DNA of 48,595 bases from Actinomycetes bacterium (GCA_024644345.1 JAHELE010000007.1:1-48595); one strand, 5' to 3'. Shown: positions 16,641 through 26,170, counted from the first letter of the stretch. Translations and numbers: made by a program. Notes: generated from the letters alone by a model not told the origin.

Positions 16641-17582
16641 TCAGCCGGTGAGGACCCCCGCTCGAGCCAGCGCCGCCGCGCCGACAATGCCTGAGTTGTC
16701 GGCGAGTGCAGCCGCCACATACCTCCGGTCTTCCCGGACGTGCATCGTCCACGGTTCCGCAGCCTTCTCAACGCGGTCGGCCAGCTTCTGACCGAACTCC
16801 TCGGTCATCCCCCCGCCAAGCACCACCAGATCCGGGTCCAGCAGGTTCAGCGCTGAACCGATCGCGATGCCGAGCTTCTCGATGCCAGCGTCCATGAGCT
16901 CGATCGCGACCGCATCGCCGCCTGCGATGGCTGCGCCCCACACGCTCGACGTCGTGGTCGGCTTGCCCTTCTTGGCCATGATGGAGAACAGTGCGGAGTT
17001 CCGTCCCGCAGCACGCTCGGCCTCAGCGGCGAGCCCCATCATTCGGCGGCCGGCGTAGGCCTCGACGCACCCCCGCCGCCCGCAGCCGCACATGGCTCCA
17101 CCGGGCTGCACGAGTATGTGACCGAACTCGCCACCCACTCCGGTGGCCCCTCGGTAAGGGCGAGCACTCAGGATCAGTGAGCCTCCGATCCCAGTCCCCA
17201 TCCAGACCCCGAGCACGTCGTGCTGCCCCACGGCTGCGCCGGCCTGCCACTCCCCCAGCAGTCCGACGTCTGCGTCGTTGCCGACGAAGACCGGTACTCC
17301 GAGCGCCTCGCGTAGCAGCTCCACCACGTCGAAGTGCTCATCCCAGCCGGTCAGGTTGGGGGCAGTAAGCACCCGGTTGTCCTTGATGAGCCCGGGCAAC
17401 CCGACACCCACCGCAGTCACGGCCGGAAGTTCCTGAACCATCTCTGTGATGAGGTCGACGACCTCCAGCGCCGACCCAGGCGTGGGGCGCTTTCGACGGT
17501 GATGGACCTGGTGCTCGATGTCGACAGCCGCCGCCGCGATCTTCGTTCCGCCGACGTCGACGCCGGCCACCAAAACGGACAT
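16641..17582 (-). CDS. ROK family sugar kinase (glucokinase-like)
   Basis: ROK proteins are ATP-dependent sugar kinases or sugar-responsive repressors. This one has no N-terminal helix-turn-helix, so it is an enzyme. The sequence shows the phosphate-binding DVGGTK (9-14), the substrate and catalytic stretch FVGNDADVG, GTGIGGSLI, GGEFGHI and the ROK zinc signature CGCGRRGCVE. ATG at 17582 with an AAGGAG site four bases upstream is chosen over an in-frame upstream start at 17615. The 313-residue length is normal for actinobacterial glucokinase; exact sugar specificity is not certain. Confidence 0.92.
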   Translation of the reverse strand: MSVLVAGVDVGGTKIAAAAVDIEHQVHHRRKRPTPGSALEVVDLITEMVQELPAVTAVGVGLPGLIKDNRVLTAPNLTGWDEHFDVVELLREALGVPVFVGNDADVGLLGEWQAGAAVGQHDVLGVWMGTGIGGSLILSARPYRGATGVGGEFGHILVQPGGAMCGCGRRGCVEAYAGRRMMGLAAEAERAAGRNSALFSIMAKKGKPTTTSSVWGAAIAGGDAVAIELMDAGIEKLGIAIGSALNLLDPDLVVLGGGMTEEFGQKLADRVEKAAEPWTMHVREDRRYVAAALADNSGIVGAAALARAGVLTG

Positions 17583-17624
17583 GAGACTCCTTGGTGTGAG
17601 GGGCTCCTCCATCATGCAAAGACG

Positions 17625-18359
17625 TCAGACACCACCAGCGAGCTTGTCTCGCAACCGATCGACACGCGTGCGCCGAGTGGAGGGGAACCTGCCTTCGGCG
17701 CGTCCCATCTTCTTGTCGCTGTAGAAACGCCTTGCCCAGAATGACATCGGCTTGGCCAGCCGGAAGGCTCCGATCCATCCGAGCAGCGGTAGGGCCAGCC
17801 CCAAGAGTCCTATCGCGTTCTTACCCTTGAGTAGGCAGATGATGCACAACCCCACGTGGATCAGAACCAGGATCGACGACGCAATCAGGCCCTGGGAACG
17901 TTCGGTGGCAGCGTCGACACCGACCGGCGAGGTGGCCATCAGCATCGCCACGCCCGCGACGACTGCGAGCAGCACCGCGTCGATCGACTGGCGGCCCTCC
18001 GCGCTCCAGTAGACGTCCTCCAGACGCAGCCAGAGAGCGAACTCGTCGAGCGCGAGGGCTGCGCCAACGCCGAACAGCAGCGCGAGAACCTCTTGCCACG
18101 GCGATGCAGGGCTGTAGCGGAACTCCAAAAGCCCGACGATCAGGACGAGCAGGATGCCCCAGACCTGGTGGTGGATGTGGACACCACCGATGACGACGTC
18201 CTTGATGGTGGCGCCCTGCTCCGCGCCCGGCTCTTGGCTGCGCGCCCGAATGCGCGAGGTGATCCAGCGGGTGATGCCGAACGCCACGATGAAGCCGACC
18301 AGCAGCCACAGCGCCGCTGCCCGTCCGGTGTCCACCAGGGTGGTCTGGTACCAATCCAC
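17625..18359 (-). CDS. Integral membrane protein of unknown function
   Basis: A 244-residue polytopic membrane protein with about six helices. Conserved-looking polar motifs sit near helix ends: GGVHIHHQVWG (two or three His), ALDEFALWLRLEDVYW (acidic and aromatic) and a basic C-terminal tail. I recognise this as a type seen across actinobacteria but know no assigned role. The His and Asp/Glu motifs could bind a metal or form an active site in the membrane; that is inference. It lies in the same orientation as the ROK kinase and DEAD-box genes, without overlap. Confidence 0.75.
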   Translation of the reverse strand: MDWYQTTLVDTGRAAALWLLVGFIVAFGITRWITSRIRARSQEPGAEQGATIKDVVIGGVHIHHQVWGILLVLIVGLLEFRYSPASPWQEVLALLFGVGAALALDEFALWLRLEDVYWSAEGRQSIDAVLLAVVAGVAMLMATSPVGVDAATERSQGLIASSILVLIHVGLCIICLLKGKNAIGLLGLALPLLGWIGAFRLAKPMSFWARRFYSDKKMGRAEGRFPSTRRTRVDRLRDKLAGGV

Positions 18360-18470
18360 GGGGCAAACGTATCCGCAAAAGCCGTGGTCAGATCCTTCGC
18401 GCTCTCGGCGTGGTGGTGTGCGATCTACGGCAATCGCTTACGGCTGCGACGGCGGGGAGTCCGGGCTTCC

Positions 18471-19901
18471 TCAGCGGCGACCGGAACTGAAGGCTGCTGC
18501 ACTCAGCCTGCCTTGGGAACCGGGCCGCCCAGGCGTACGGCGCGGTGTTCGCCGCGACGAGCCCTTCTGTCCTGAGCCCTGCGTCGACGAAGAGGCCGCT
18601 CCAGTCGACTTCGAGGTGCCCGAGGCCGAGCCACCAGAGCGTGCCTGGCTACCCCGTCGGTTACGGCGGCGCGGCTTGGCCTCGTTACCGGACTGTGCAG
18701 CGGACGCCGCTGGAGCGACACCCTCGATCGGACCGGACAGCACGCGTACGCCAGGGGCCAGCTCGGCCAAGACAGGGTGCGTTGAACCCTGGATCCGCGT
18801 GGTCGTCGGTGCGATGCCGGCCGCCCGGGTCAGCTGGCGGACGTCGCGCACCTGCTCGCTGGTCATGATGGTGACGACCGTGCCGGCGTTACCCGCCCGG
18901 GCTGTGCGTCCGGAGCGGTGCAGGTACGCCTTGTGCTCGGCCGGGGGGTCGGCGTGGACGACAAGTGCCACGTCGTCCACGTGGATCCCGCGGGCGGCGA
19001 TGTCGGTGGCGACCAGCGCCGACGCTCGGCCGTCATGGAACGCCTCAAGGTTGCGGGTGCGTGCGTTCTGGGCGAGGTTTCCGTGCAGCTCGACCGCAGG
19101 GACGCCACTGTTGTTGATCTGGCGAGCCAATGTCTTGGCGCCGCGCTTGGTGCGAGTGAAGATGACGGTGCGACCGGGCGCACTGATCAGGTCAACCAGG
19201 ATCGGCAGTCGATGCTCGCGATCCACGTGCAGCACGTGGTGTGACATCGCGCTGACCGGTGACTGCACGGAGTCAGCCTCGTGAGTGACCGGGTCTACCA
19301 GGAACTGCCGAACGAGTGCGTTGACCGCCCGGTCAAGCGTGGCCGAGAAGAGGAGCCGTTGGCCGCCGCGCGGAGTCTGCGCGAGTAGGCGGCGCACCGC
19401 GGGCAGAAACCCCAGGTCGGCCATGTGGTCGGCCTCGTCGAGAACGGTGACCTCGATGGCGGCCAAACTGCAGTGCCCCTGCGCCATCAGGTCCTCGAGT
19501 CGTCCTGGGCACGCCACAAGGATGTCAACGCCTCGGCGGAGCGCGGTCACCTGCGGGTTCTGGCCAACGCCTCCGAAGACCGTGCGCGAGGTCAGACCAG
19601 CGGCCTGCGCCAGCGGCGCGAGGGCCTGATCGATCTGGCTGGCCAGCTCACGGGTGGGGGCCACGATGAGCGCTCGTGGTGCCTTCGGACGGGCCGTGTC
19701 GCCGTCGGCCAGCCGGGCGACGAGCGGAAGCAAGAAGGCATAGGTCTTGCCGGATCCCGTGCGACCGCGGCCGAGCACGTCACGCCCGGCAAGGGAGTCG
19801 GGCAAAGTGGCGGCCTGGATGGGCGTTGGGGTGTCGATGCCGAGGTCGGACAGGACGCTGGACAGACGTGCGGGCACGCCGACGTCAGAGAATGTGGACA
19901 A
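18471..19901 (-). CDS. DEAD-box RNA helicase
   Basis: ATP-dependent RNA helicase likely acting in RNA unwinding, ribosome assembly or mRNA decay. The motifs run in order: Q motif (TPTPIQAATLP), Walker A GRGRTGSGKT, PTRELA, LDEADHM (DEAD), SAT, then the second RecA domain with the ARGIHVDDV and HRSGRTARAG motifs. The C-terminal tail is rich in Arg, Ser and Gly, as in RNA-binding extensions. Family members begin MxTF just before the Q motif, matching a TTG start at 19901 (LSTFSDVGV), so I use it. The frame is open to 20135 (GTG at 19931 is another candidate), and there is no clear Shine-Dalgarno at any of these sites. Confidence 0.9.
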   Translation of the reverse strand: MSTFSDVGVPARLSSVLSDLGIDTPTPIQAATLPDSLAGRDVLGRGRTGSGKTYAFLLPLVARLADGDTARPKAPRALIVAPTRELASQIDQALAPLAQAAGLTSRTVFGGVGQNPQVTALRRGVDILVACPGRLEDLMAQGHCSLAAIEVTVLDEADHMADLGFLPAVRRLLAQTPRGGQRLLFSATLDRAVNALVRQFLVDPVTHEADSVQSPVSAMSHHVLHVDREHRLPILVDLISAPGRTVIFTRTKRGAKTLARQINNSGVPAVELHGNLAQNARTRNLEAFHDGRASALVATDIAARGIHVDDVALVVHADPPAEHKAYLHRSGRTARAGNAGTVVTIMTSEQVRDVRQLTRAAGIAPTTTRIQGSTHPVLAELAPGVRVLSGPIEGVAPAASAAQSGNEAKPRRRNRRGSQARSGGSASGTSKSTGAASSSTQGSGQKGSSRRTPRRTPGRPGSQGRLSAAAFSSGRR

Positions 19902-20256
19902 GTGACGATCGCTATCTGTGCGGTGTCTCACCGACAGCCGGGAATCCGAAAGGCTCGGGCGGCTACACATGGAGCGGATGTCACGCGCTACGACATGCGG
20001 ACAACTCGCGGCAAGAACTCGACGAGCTGATGTCTGCACCCTACCGGACGGTCTCCGAAACCCCAGCATCCACCGCTGGCGGGCACTTGGGGCTGCTCTC
20101 GTCACGGGTTCGCAAGTGTCACAGTCGAGGCACACTGCTTGAACATCTTCCTGGCGTCCTCAGGGTGGGCTGGGCTGGCCAGGAGAAGACCAGGATGCGT
20201 TCAAGAGATGGTGCTCGCGTTCTGGATGATCGCACGTGGGTTCAGACCCGCTGCTG
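19902..20256. other. Gap between DEAD-box and DUF4188 genes
   Basis: About 355 bases without a convincing gene. The DEAD-box frame continues open through most of it, but the encoded sequence is Cys/Arg/Ser-rich and unlike any helicase N-terminus. It probably holds the helicase promoter and leader. No tRNA, hairpin terminator or repeat was found. Confidence 0.4.
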
Positions 20257-20730
20257 TCACGAACGCATCCGAGCGCTAGCAGAGTCCCTGGCCTCCGTCA
20301 CCGTCAGCGGTCGACCTGCCCTCTGCAAGCCAATCACCGGCATGTTCTGGTAGATCGCTTCGTAGTTCCCGGCGGCGACCTTGAATGTCTCGTGCCAGAT
20401 ACCGGCTCCCCTACGGTCGTCGGATGCGAGTCGGTTCCACGCACGCCAGACCGGTGCATGGCGGGCGCCGGGGTTGCGGGCATAGCCCTCGAGGGCGTCG
20501 AACGAACGCCAGTACTGGACAATGACGCCGGCCCCGGGTTCGCCGTGGCGGGTGTAGCCAAGCAGGCCTTTGTCCGGGTCGTCCTCGAGCTCGTCGAGCA
20601 TTTCGGTCATGGCCATCAGCAGGCCACTGGCTTCGGTAGCCACAGCGGGATCGTGCACCACCGCGCCAATCAGAAAGACGACGAAATCACCATCTAGCTC
20701 GGCCGTCCAGCGGCCCTGCTGGGGATCCAC
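20257..20730 (-). CDS. DUF4188 family protein (monooxygenase-like)
   Basis: The sequence matches the DUF4188 pattern: GRWTAELDGDFVVFLIG at the start, LLGYTRHGEPGAGVIVQYWRS in the middle, then YARNPGARHAPVWRAWNR, GIWHETFKVAAGNYEAIYQNMP. The fold is related to dimeric alpha/beta-barrel monooxygenases, but no reaction is established. The frame is open upstream to 20979 through unrelated sequence overlapping the next gene. The GTG at 20730 gives the family-typical start and about 157 residues. The ribosome binding site is weak. Confidence 0.8.
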   Translation of the reverse strand: MDPQQGRWTAELDGDFVVFLIGAVVHDPAVATEASGLLMAMTEMLDELEDDPDKGLLGYTRHGEPGAGVIVQYWRSFDALEGYARNPGARHAPVWRAWNRLASDDRRGAGIWHETFKVAAGNYEAIYQNMPVIGLQRAGRPLTVTEARDSASARMRS

Positions 20731-20818
20731 GAAGATGAGGGTCTCATTTGCGCCGGCTTGCTGTCCACGCCGGCGAAAAGCAAAGACCGGGGTGGCAGCA
20801 AGAAGCCCCCGGTGTGAA

Positions 20819-21229
20819 TCAGCGAAGCTGATGGAGCTGCTTCGCCCGAACGAAGGCGAGCAGACCGACGACGGCCGTGACGCACAGTAAGACCACCCCC
20901 CAGACGAACCCCCCGGATACGAACCCGTCCGACGCGACGTTGCCGGTGAGATCACCGTCGAACAACCCGAACAGAACACTCATCAGGCAGACCGCGCTGA
21001 GTAGGACGGCCGCGACGTAGCCGACCCGCGGCCGCACGTCGCGTGCGGCAAACCACGCCAAGACCAGTTGTGCAGCTCCCATCGGCAGTGGCACCGTCGA
21101 ATGGGTGTCGAAGCCCCACGCCGTGCCCCACGTCTCAGCGCCAGAAGCAACGCCGATGAAGCCCCCGATCACGTCGCAGACGAACAGCACCAGCATCGCG
21201 ACGATGAGACGGCGCCCGGAGGACGGCAT
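20819..21229 (-). CDS. Four-helix membrane protein of unknown function
   Basis: About 136 residues with four hydrophobic segments: RRLIVAMLVLFVCDVIGGFIGV, GAAQLVLAWFAA, GYVAAVLLSAVCLMSVLFGLF and GFVWGVVLLCVTAVVGLLAFV. The tail ends in a short basic stretch, RAKQLHQLR. The ATG at 21229 places the first helix near the N-terminus; a TTG start at 21289 would add 20 polar residues. I recognise no family. It lies upstream of DUF4188 on the same strand, about 90 bases away, and could share a transcript with it. Confidence 0.65.
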   Translation of the reverse strand: MPSSGRRLIVAMLVLFVCDVIGGFIGVASGAETWGTAWGFDTHSTVPLPMGAAQLVLAWFAARDVRPRVGYVAAVLLSAVCLMSVLFGLFDGDLTGNVASDGFVSGGFVWGVVLLCVTAVVGLLAFVRAKQLHQLR

Positions 21230-21422
21230 GGACGTGAGGGTAGCCGTCGGCTTTCGGGCGGTGTGCACCTTGCAGAGCCGGTCCCACAACTCGGCCGGTT
21301 GGCCTCACGGAGCGTATGCACGCTCGGGAAAGACTGGGTTCTGGCGCGCGACGAGCCCGGTGCTGCCCGAGTGTTCCTGTCTGTCGCAGGAGTCCCTAAC
21401 CCACCAAGCTGACACTCAATGA

Positions 21423-21452
21423 CAGAGGCCCGACCCTGGGGCCGGACCTCTG
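21423..21452 (-). terminator. Hairpin after the initiator tRNA gene
   Basis: CAGAGG...CCTCTG plus an inner CCG/CGG and CCC/GGG give a stem of about 11-12 bp with mismatches, starting 7 bases past the tRNA 3' end. There is no strong T-run, so termination or processing is plausible rather than proven. Confidence 0.55.
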
Positions 21453-21459
21453 CATTTCG

Positions 21460-21533
21460 TAGCGGGGGCAGGATTTGAACCTGCGACCTCTGGGTTATGA
21501 GCCCAGCGAGCTACCGAGCTGCTCCACCCCGCG
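21460..21533 (-). tRNA. Initiator tRNA-Met (CAT anticodon)
   Basis: Read on the minus strand, 74 bases fold as a full cloverleaf: acceptor CGCGGGG with CCCCGCT, D-arm with AGCTCGGTAGCT, anticodon arm TGGGCTCATAACCCA, and T-arm GCAGG-TTCAAAT-CCTGC. The anticodon is CAT (21497-21499 on the plus strand). Three G:C pairs at the base of the anticodon stem and a mismatch at 1:72 (C against T) identify it as the initiator rather than the elongator. The discriminator is A and CCA is not encoded. Confidence 0.96.
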
Positions 21534-21585
21534 TTGGCGTTGGCCTAGCCTACGTGGTGGTGCGCGGTCACTCCAAACCGGGGCG

Positions 21586-24579
21586 TCAAGGTGGCGAACC
21601 TGACGCTGACGCGCCGGGCAGGTCGGGGACGACGGCCGAGCCAGCCAGGCCAAGTTCATTGGCTGCAGCCTCAGCTCGCTGCAGAGCAGCAAGCAAGTCA
21701 TCCTGGGTCTGTCCGTACGTTGCGAAGTCACCCTCAGCCAACGCTTGCTGGCCCCGTTCGTACGCCGCCGCGGCATCATCGAGCGCTCGTTGGAGCCGCT
21801 GCTGCGCATCGGCGTTGGCGCCACCACCACCGCCGCCACCGGCACCGCCATCGCCCTTGCCCCCACCGCCGCCACCGCTAGTGCCGGTGTTGTTGCCAAT
21901 CACCACGCCATCGAAGAACAGACCGAGTGCCTCTTCGTACGTATTCGCAATCGACACGGTGTCGCCGAAGGAGACGATCACCTTGCTCAGCCGCGGATAG
22001 GACGCACCCTCTGTCGCTCTGGCATACACGGGCTCGACATACATCAGACCGCCAGCCACGGGAAGCGTCAGCAAGTTGCCCACCTGGACTTCCGTACTGC
22101 CTCCTCGCCGGAGTGAGAGCAGGGCGTTGGCCACCGTCGAGTTTGACTCGATGTTGTTCTGCATCTGACTTGGTCCGGGGAATGTGGTGTTACGGGGCAG
22201 CGCCAACACCTGCAGCCGGCCGTAGTTCGAATCTCGTACGTCGCTGTTGACCGCCATGAAGGACGCCAACGTCTCACGGTTGACTGGCGCGAACGTGGTT
22301 GTCAGCGAATACCGAGGATCGACCTCCCCCGGCATCTGCAGCGTGAGGTAGTACGGCGGCTGGGCGACATCCCCCGCGCCCGGAGACGTCGGGTCAATCG
22401 GCACCTGCCACGCATCTTGAGAGGTGTAGAACACCTGGGGGTCGGTCACGTGATATCGCGCGAACACCTCGCGCTGCACTTTGAAGAGGTCCTCGGGGTA
22501 GCGCAGATGCGCCATCAGCTCGTCGCTGATGTCGGAACGCGGCTGAACGGTGTCGGGGAACACCTTGGACCACGTCTGCAACAGGGGATCTTCTTCGTCC
22601 CATCCGTAGAGAGTTACGGTGCCGTCGTAGGCGTCCACAGTGGCCTTGACGGAGTTGCGCAGGTAGTTCACCTGATCGCGAAGAGGCACAACAGTCGTGC
22701 CCGCCTGGGTGGTCAGCGAGTCGGTGGTCACGTCACCGAACTCTTGCCGTTGCGAGTAGGGATAAGCGTCGGTCGTCGTGTAGCCGTCCACGATCCAGAC
22801 GATGCGACCGTCGATCACTGTGGCGTATGGGTCGGCATCCAGGGTGAGCCAGGGCGCCGCACGCTCCACCCGCTCACGCGGATCACGCACATAGAGAATC
22901 TGCGAGTCGGCATTGATCCGATCAGAGAGCAGAATATTGGTTTCTTGGAATCGCCAGGCATACATCAACCGGTTGAAGAACGATCCCATCGGGACGCCGC
23001 CCGTGCCCGTATAGGTGTACGACCGTTGCCCGTTCTCAGCGGTGTCATCCGGGAAGTCGAGCTCGGTCGGGTCGGTCGTGTCGGGTGCACCGACAATCGA
23101 GTAGTCGGGGGCCTTCTCACCGAAGTAGATCCGCGGCTGTTCGATATCGAGAACCCCCTGCGGCGGCAGGTCGAACTCGGCAAAGTCTGGTTCACCATTG
23201 ACGGCAGCGCGGTTGCCGTAGGCAGCAACGAGACCGAACCCGTGCGTGTAGGTCAAGTGGTCGTTGAGCCAGTTCCGCTGCTCGGCGGGCACGCCTTCCA
23301 GGTCGATTTCACGGGGAGAGACGATCACGTCCTCTTGCTTGCCCTGGATTGTGTAGCGGTCGATGTCGAGCGGATCCTGGAAGGTATAAAACCCCTTCAC
23401 CTGCTGCAGCTGGTCAAACGTGTCGGTGAGTCTCGACGGGTCCATCAGACGCACGTTCTCGAGCGTTCCCCGCGACTCGCTGAAGGCCTTCGCGTCCGGG
23501 TCCTCCGCCGGGATGTACTCGTCGACCTCGACACCCCCAAGCGTGTACGCGTCACGAGTAGCCTGGATGTTGCGCTCGATGTACGGGGCTTCCTTGACAT
23601 TCTCGGTCGGTTTGACCTGAAGCTGCTGGACGACGCTGGGGTAGATCCATCCAATGGCTACCGCACTCAGGACAAGAAGGCCCAGGCTCAGAACGGCGAG
23701 GCGCCACGTCCGACGGAAGACGTTGACGAAGAAGAGGGCAGCGCTGATCAGCGCCACGAAGGTCAGGATGGTCTTGGCCGGGATGAGCGCGTTGACGTCG
23801 GTGTAGCCAGCCCCGGTGAAAAGAGAGTTCGGTGTGATGACCAGCTCGTATCGATCAAGCCAGTACGCCGCCGCCTTGAGCAGGACGAAGAGACCGATGA
23901 GGGTCGACAACTGCACCCGTGCAGCACGCGTCGTGCGCTCTCCGGGCGTCGACGGACTGATCCCGCCGTACAGGTAGTGGACAGCGGCCGCGACGAGTCC
24001 GCTCAAGATGACGATCACCATGGCGCTGTCGATCAGGAACCGCCACCACGGAAGCGAGAAGACGTAGAACGAGACATCGATGCCGAACTGTGGATCGACC
24101 TCTCCGAACGCCGTGCGGTTGAGCCAGGCAAGGACCGTCCGCCATTCGGCCATGGCGGCCGCGCCGAAGAAGAACCCGACCACACCTGCGAACGCGAGCA
24201 GCAGTACCTTCCGGAAGGGGTCGATGGCGAGTCGGTAGCGGTCGAGGCTCTGCTGCTCCAGTGAGATAGCCCGAAAGATCGGTCGGAACCGGTACGCGAG
24301 ATATCCGCTGAGCACCACAACCCCAGCGGCGATCAGGAAGAACCCGACGAAAAGAACCAGCCGAACGACGAGCTGCGTCGTGTAGACGCCCGTGAACCCA
24401 GCGGCCCGGTACCAGAGCCAGTCGGTGTAGTAACCGGCGAAGATCGCGAATCCCACGAGCAACAGGGCCAAGATCGCCAGCGTTGGCAGCAACGCACCTC
24501 GGCGCCGGGGGCCCCGCGTCTGCCCGGACGATGGCGGTCCCTGCGGAGGGGCCGGAGGAGGGGGCGCGTCGAAACTCAC
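21586..24579 (-). CDS. UPF0182 family membrane protein
   Basis: A 997-residue member of UPF0182 (PF03699), a conserved actinobacterial and cyanobacterial membrane family of unknown function. After a proline-rich cytoplasmic start (FDAPPPPAPPQGPP) come about seven transmembrane helices within residues 30-330. A long extracellular region follows, with family hallmarks such as YIERNIQATRDAY, RLMDPSRL, YTHGFGLVAAYGN and PRIYFGE. The C-terminus has Gly-rich low-complexity runs followed by a helical segment that ends in the AAEAA-type tail. It is divergent from the PPA1309-type gene, and initiator tRNA lies 52 bases beyond its stop. Confidence 0.95.
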   Translation of the reverse strand: MSFDAPPPPAPPQGPPSSGQTRGPRRRGALLPTLAILALLLVGFAIFAGYYTDWLWYRAAGFTGVYTTQLVVRLVLFVGFFLIAAGVVVLSGYLAYRFRPIFRAISLEQQSLDRYRLAIDPFRKVLLLAFAGVVGFFFGAAAMAEWRTVLAWLNRTAFGEVDPQFGIDVSFYVFSLPWWRFLIDSAMVIVILSGLVAAAVHYLYGGISPSTPGERTTRAARVQLSTLIGLFVLLKAAAYWLDRYELVITPNSLFTGAGYTDVNALIPAKTILTFVALISAALFFVNVFRRTWRLAVLSLGLLVLSAVAIGWIYPSVVQQLQVKPTENVKEAPYIERNIQATRDAYTLGGVEVDEYIPAEDPDAKAFSESRGTLENVRLMDPSRLTDTFDQLQQVKGFYTFQDPLDIDRYTIQGKQEDVIVSPREIDLEGVPAEQRNWLNDHLTYTHGFGLVAAYGNRAAVNGEPDFAEFDLPPQGVLDIEQPRIYFGEKAPDYSIVGAPDTTDPTELDFPDDTAENGQRSYTYTGTGGVPMGSFFNRLMYAWRFQETNILLSDRINADSQILYVRDPRERVERAAPWLTLDADPYATVIDGRIVWIVDGYTTTDAYPYSQRQEFGDVTTDSLTTQAGTTVVPLRDQVNYLRNSVKATVDAYDGTVTLYGWDEEDPLLQTWSKVFPDTVQPRSDISDELMAHLRYPEDLFKVQREVFARYHVTDPQVFYTSQDAWQVPIDPTSPGAGDVAQPPYYLTLQMPGEVDPRYSLTTTFAPVNRETLASFMAVNSDVRDSNYGRLQVLALPRNTTFPGPSQMQNNIESNSTVANALLSLRRGGSTEVQVGNLLTLPVAGGLMYVEPVYARATEGASYPRLSKVIVSFGDTVSIANTYEEALGLFFDGVVIGNNTGTSGGGGGGKGDGGAGGGGGGGANADAQQRLQRALDDAAAAYERGQQALAEGDFATYGQTQDDLLAALQRAEAAANELGLAGSAVVPDLPGASASGSPP

Positions 24580-24644
24580 ACAGTCACACTAACTGTGCTT
24601 TGGGAGCCTCCGCGCATCGTGGGGGTGCGTGCGACCATTGACCG

Positions 24645-25112
24645 GTGATTCCCCCCTCCCTCGAGCGAACCGCCCGGGACCTCGACATCCACGTCTCCAG
24701 TGGCGGATGGAACCAGCCGACTCGGCTCTTTGCGATTGCCGACACCGGGCAGCTGCTCGAACGCGAACCATCCTTGGCGACTCAGCTCGGCGCATCGGCC
24801 GAGGAGAGCCCGTGGACGACGATCGAACAGGACGGGTTGCCTGCCCACACTGACCTGGACGACCTCCTCGGAGGTCTGGGGTGGCCTGAGTCCGTCGATG
24901 GCGCAGCTGTCTGCGCGGAGCGCATCATGGTGTCGCCGGACGATGCTGCCGACCGCGCCGAGCACGAGATTCGGGTGACCATGACGGTGCTCCGTGACGG
25001 CGCCCGGTGCACGGTGCTGCGTCTTCGCGAGCACGACGCACCCGAGCTCGTGATTGTCGGAGAAGACCTGATCAGCGGGTTGGGAGATCTGCTGCTCCAC
25101 ACGCTTCGCTAG
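24645..25112 (+). CDS. PPA1309 family protein
   Basis: A 155-residue soluble protein that fits the actinobacterial PPA1309-type family: conserved WNQPTRLFAI near residue 22, DLDDLLGGLGWPESVDGAAV in the middle and LREHDAPELVIVGEDLISGL near the end. No function is known. The family is usually found beside ylbL and UPF0182, as here. The start is GTG. Its last four bases overlap the convergent ylbL-type gene. Confidence 0.85.
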   Translation: MIPPSLERTARDLDIHVSSGGWNQPTRLFAIADTGQLLEREPSLATQLGASAEESPWTTIEQDGLPAHTDLDDLLGGLGWPESVDGAAVCAERIMVSPDDAADRAEHEIRVTMTVLRDGARCTVLRLREHDAPELVIVGEDLISGLGDLLLHTLR

Positions 25113-26170
25113 TCCACTGGACAGCGTGGCAGCTCGCCGTCACCGCGGAGGGCGTCAATCGCTTCGCTCAGGGTGCGTACGGCGATCACGTCGAGGCCAT
25201 CCGGTTCGTTGCCCACGAGCTCGGAACAGTTCGACCGAGGGGCGAGGAAGGTGGTGGCCCCGTCGTCTCGTGCCCCGAACATCTTCTGGGCTATTCCGCC
25301 GATGGGCCCGATCTTGCCGTTCGGTGTGATGGTGCCGGTCCCGGCTATCGAGCGCCCATCGGTCAGCTGGTCCGGCGTGAGGGAGTCCACGATGGCCAGG
25401 CTGAAGATCAGGCCCGCGCTGGGTCCCCCCACGTTGTCGAGTCGCACGTCCACCTCCACCGGACTGCTGAAGCCGAGCCCCAGCAACACCCCGAGGAACG
25501 CACGTTGGGGATCGTCGGGGTTCTCCTCAGTGGTGACGGTCTCGGTGACCTTCTCGCCGTCCCTGCGCACCAGCACTGTCACCTCGTCCCCTGGCTCAAC
25601 GTCGGACATGACCTGTTGGACGCTGCGGTAGTTGGGCACCTCGACGCCATCGATCTCGAGAAGGGTGTCGCCAACGCGCAGCGCGCCCTCAGCTGGCGCA
25701 TCAGGCTGCACCTCATCGATCACCACCTCGTAGGTCACCGGCTCACCGACATAGGTCAGAGCGGCCGCCACTGCGTTCTGCTCTGACTCGGCCATCTGGG
25801 CCGCGCCCTGACGCTGCTGCTCGTCACCGGCGTTGTCCCCCGTGAATGCATCTGGTGGGAACAACAAGTCGCGGGGAACGACGTCGACCGACGGATCGAT
25901 CCACCCCTTCACCGCCTGGCCAAGCGTGAGGCGGCTTCCGGGTGCCCCGTTCTCAAACACGGTGGTGATGCCCAACGACCCGTCAGTTGGGTAGGTCTTC
26001 GCGCCAGATATCGAAATGACCGGCTTGCCCTGTGTCTCGCCGAGCGCGTCGTAGACCGGCCCTGGTGACAGTTGGACGTACGGAACGGGGCGGCTCAGCG
26101 CCAGGACCACCGTCGCCGCGAGGGCAACGAACGTCAGGATGAGCGCGGCTGTGCGCGCCCTACGCGTCAC
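25109..26170 (-). CDS. YlbL-type PDZ and Lon-like serine protease
   Basis: Membrane-anchored protease with an N-terminal signal anchor (about 9-26), a central PDZ domain (about 145-210, PAEGALRVGDTLLEIDG) and a C-terminal Lon-type proteolytic domain. The catalytic Ser lies in GGPSAG (S251) and the Lys in the IGGIAQKM segment (K296), giving the Lon Ser-Lys dyad without an ATPase domain. Such proteins act at the outer face of the membrane; substrates are largely unknown. It starts four bases after a small membrane protein gene on the same strand, suggesting coupling. Confidence 0.93.
   Translation of the reverse strand: MTRRARTAALILTFVALAATVVLALSRPVPYVQLSPGPVYDALGETQGKPVISISGAKTYPTDGSLGITTVFENGAPGSRLTLGQAVKGWIDPSVDVVPRDLLFPPDAFTGDNAGDEQQRQGAAQMAESEQNAVAAALTYVGEPVTYEVVIDEVQPDAPAEGALRVGDTLLEIDGVEVPNYRSVQQVMSDVEPGDEVTVLVRRDGEKVTETVTTEENPDDPQRAFLGVLLGLGFSSPVEVDVRLDNVGGPSAGLIFSLAIVDSLTPDQLTDGRSIAGTGTITPNGKIGPIGGIAQKMFGARDDGATTFLAPRSNCSELVGNEPDGLDVIAVRTLSEAIDALRGDGELPRCPVD

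Noticed and set aside
21460-21533. tRNA gene as an integration site for a mobile element
   Set aside because: No integrase, no repeat of the tRNA 3' end and no foreign-looking genes were seen on either side.
22417-24264. Long open frame (615 codons) on the plus strand
   Set aside because: It lies fully antisense to the UPF0182 gene, has no recognisable domain and no Shine-Dalgarno, and is the expected shadow of high-GC codon use.
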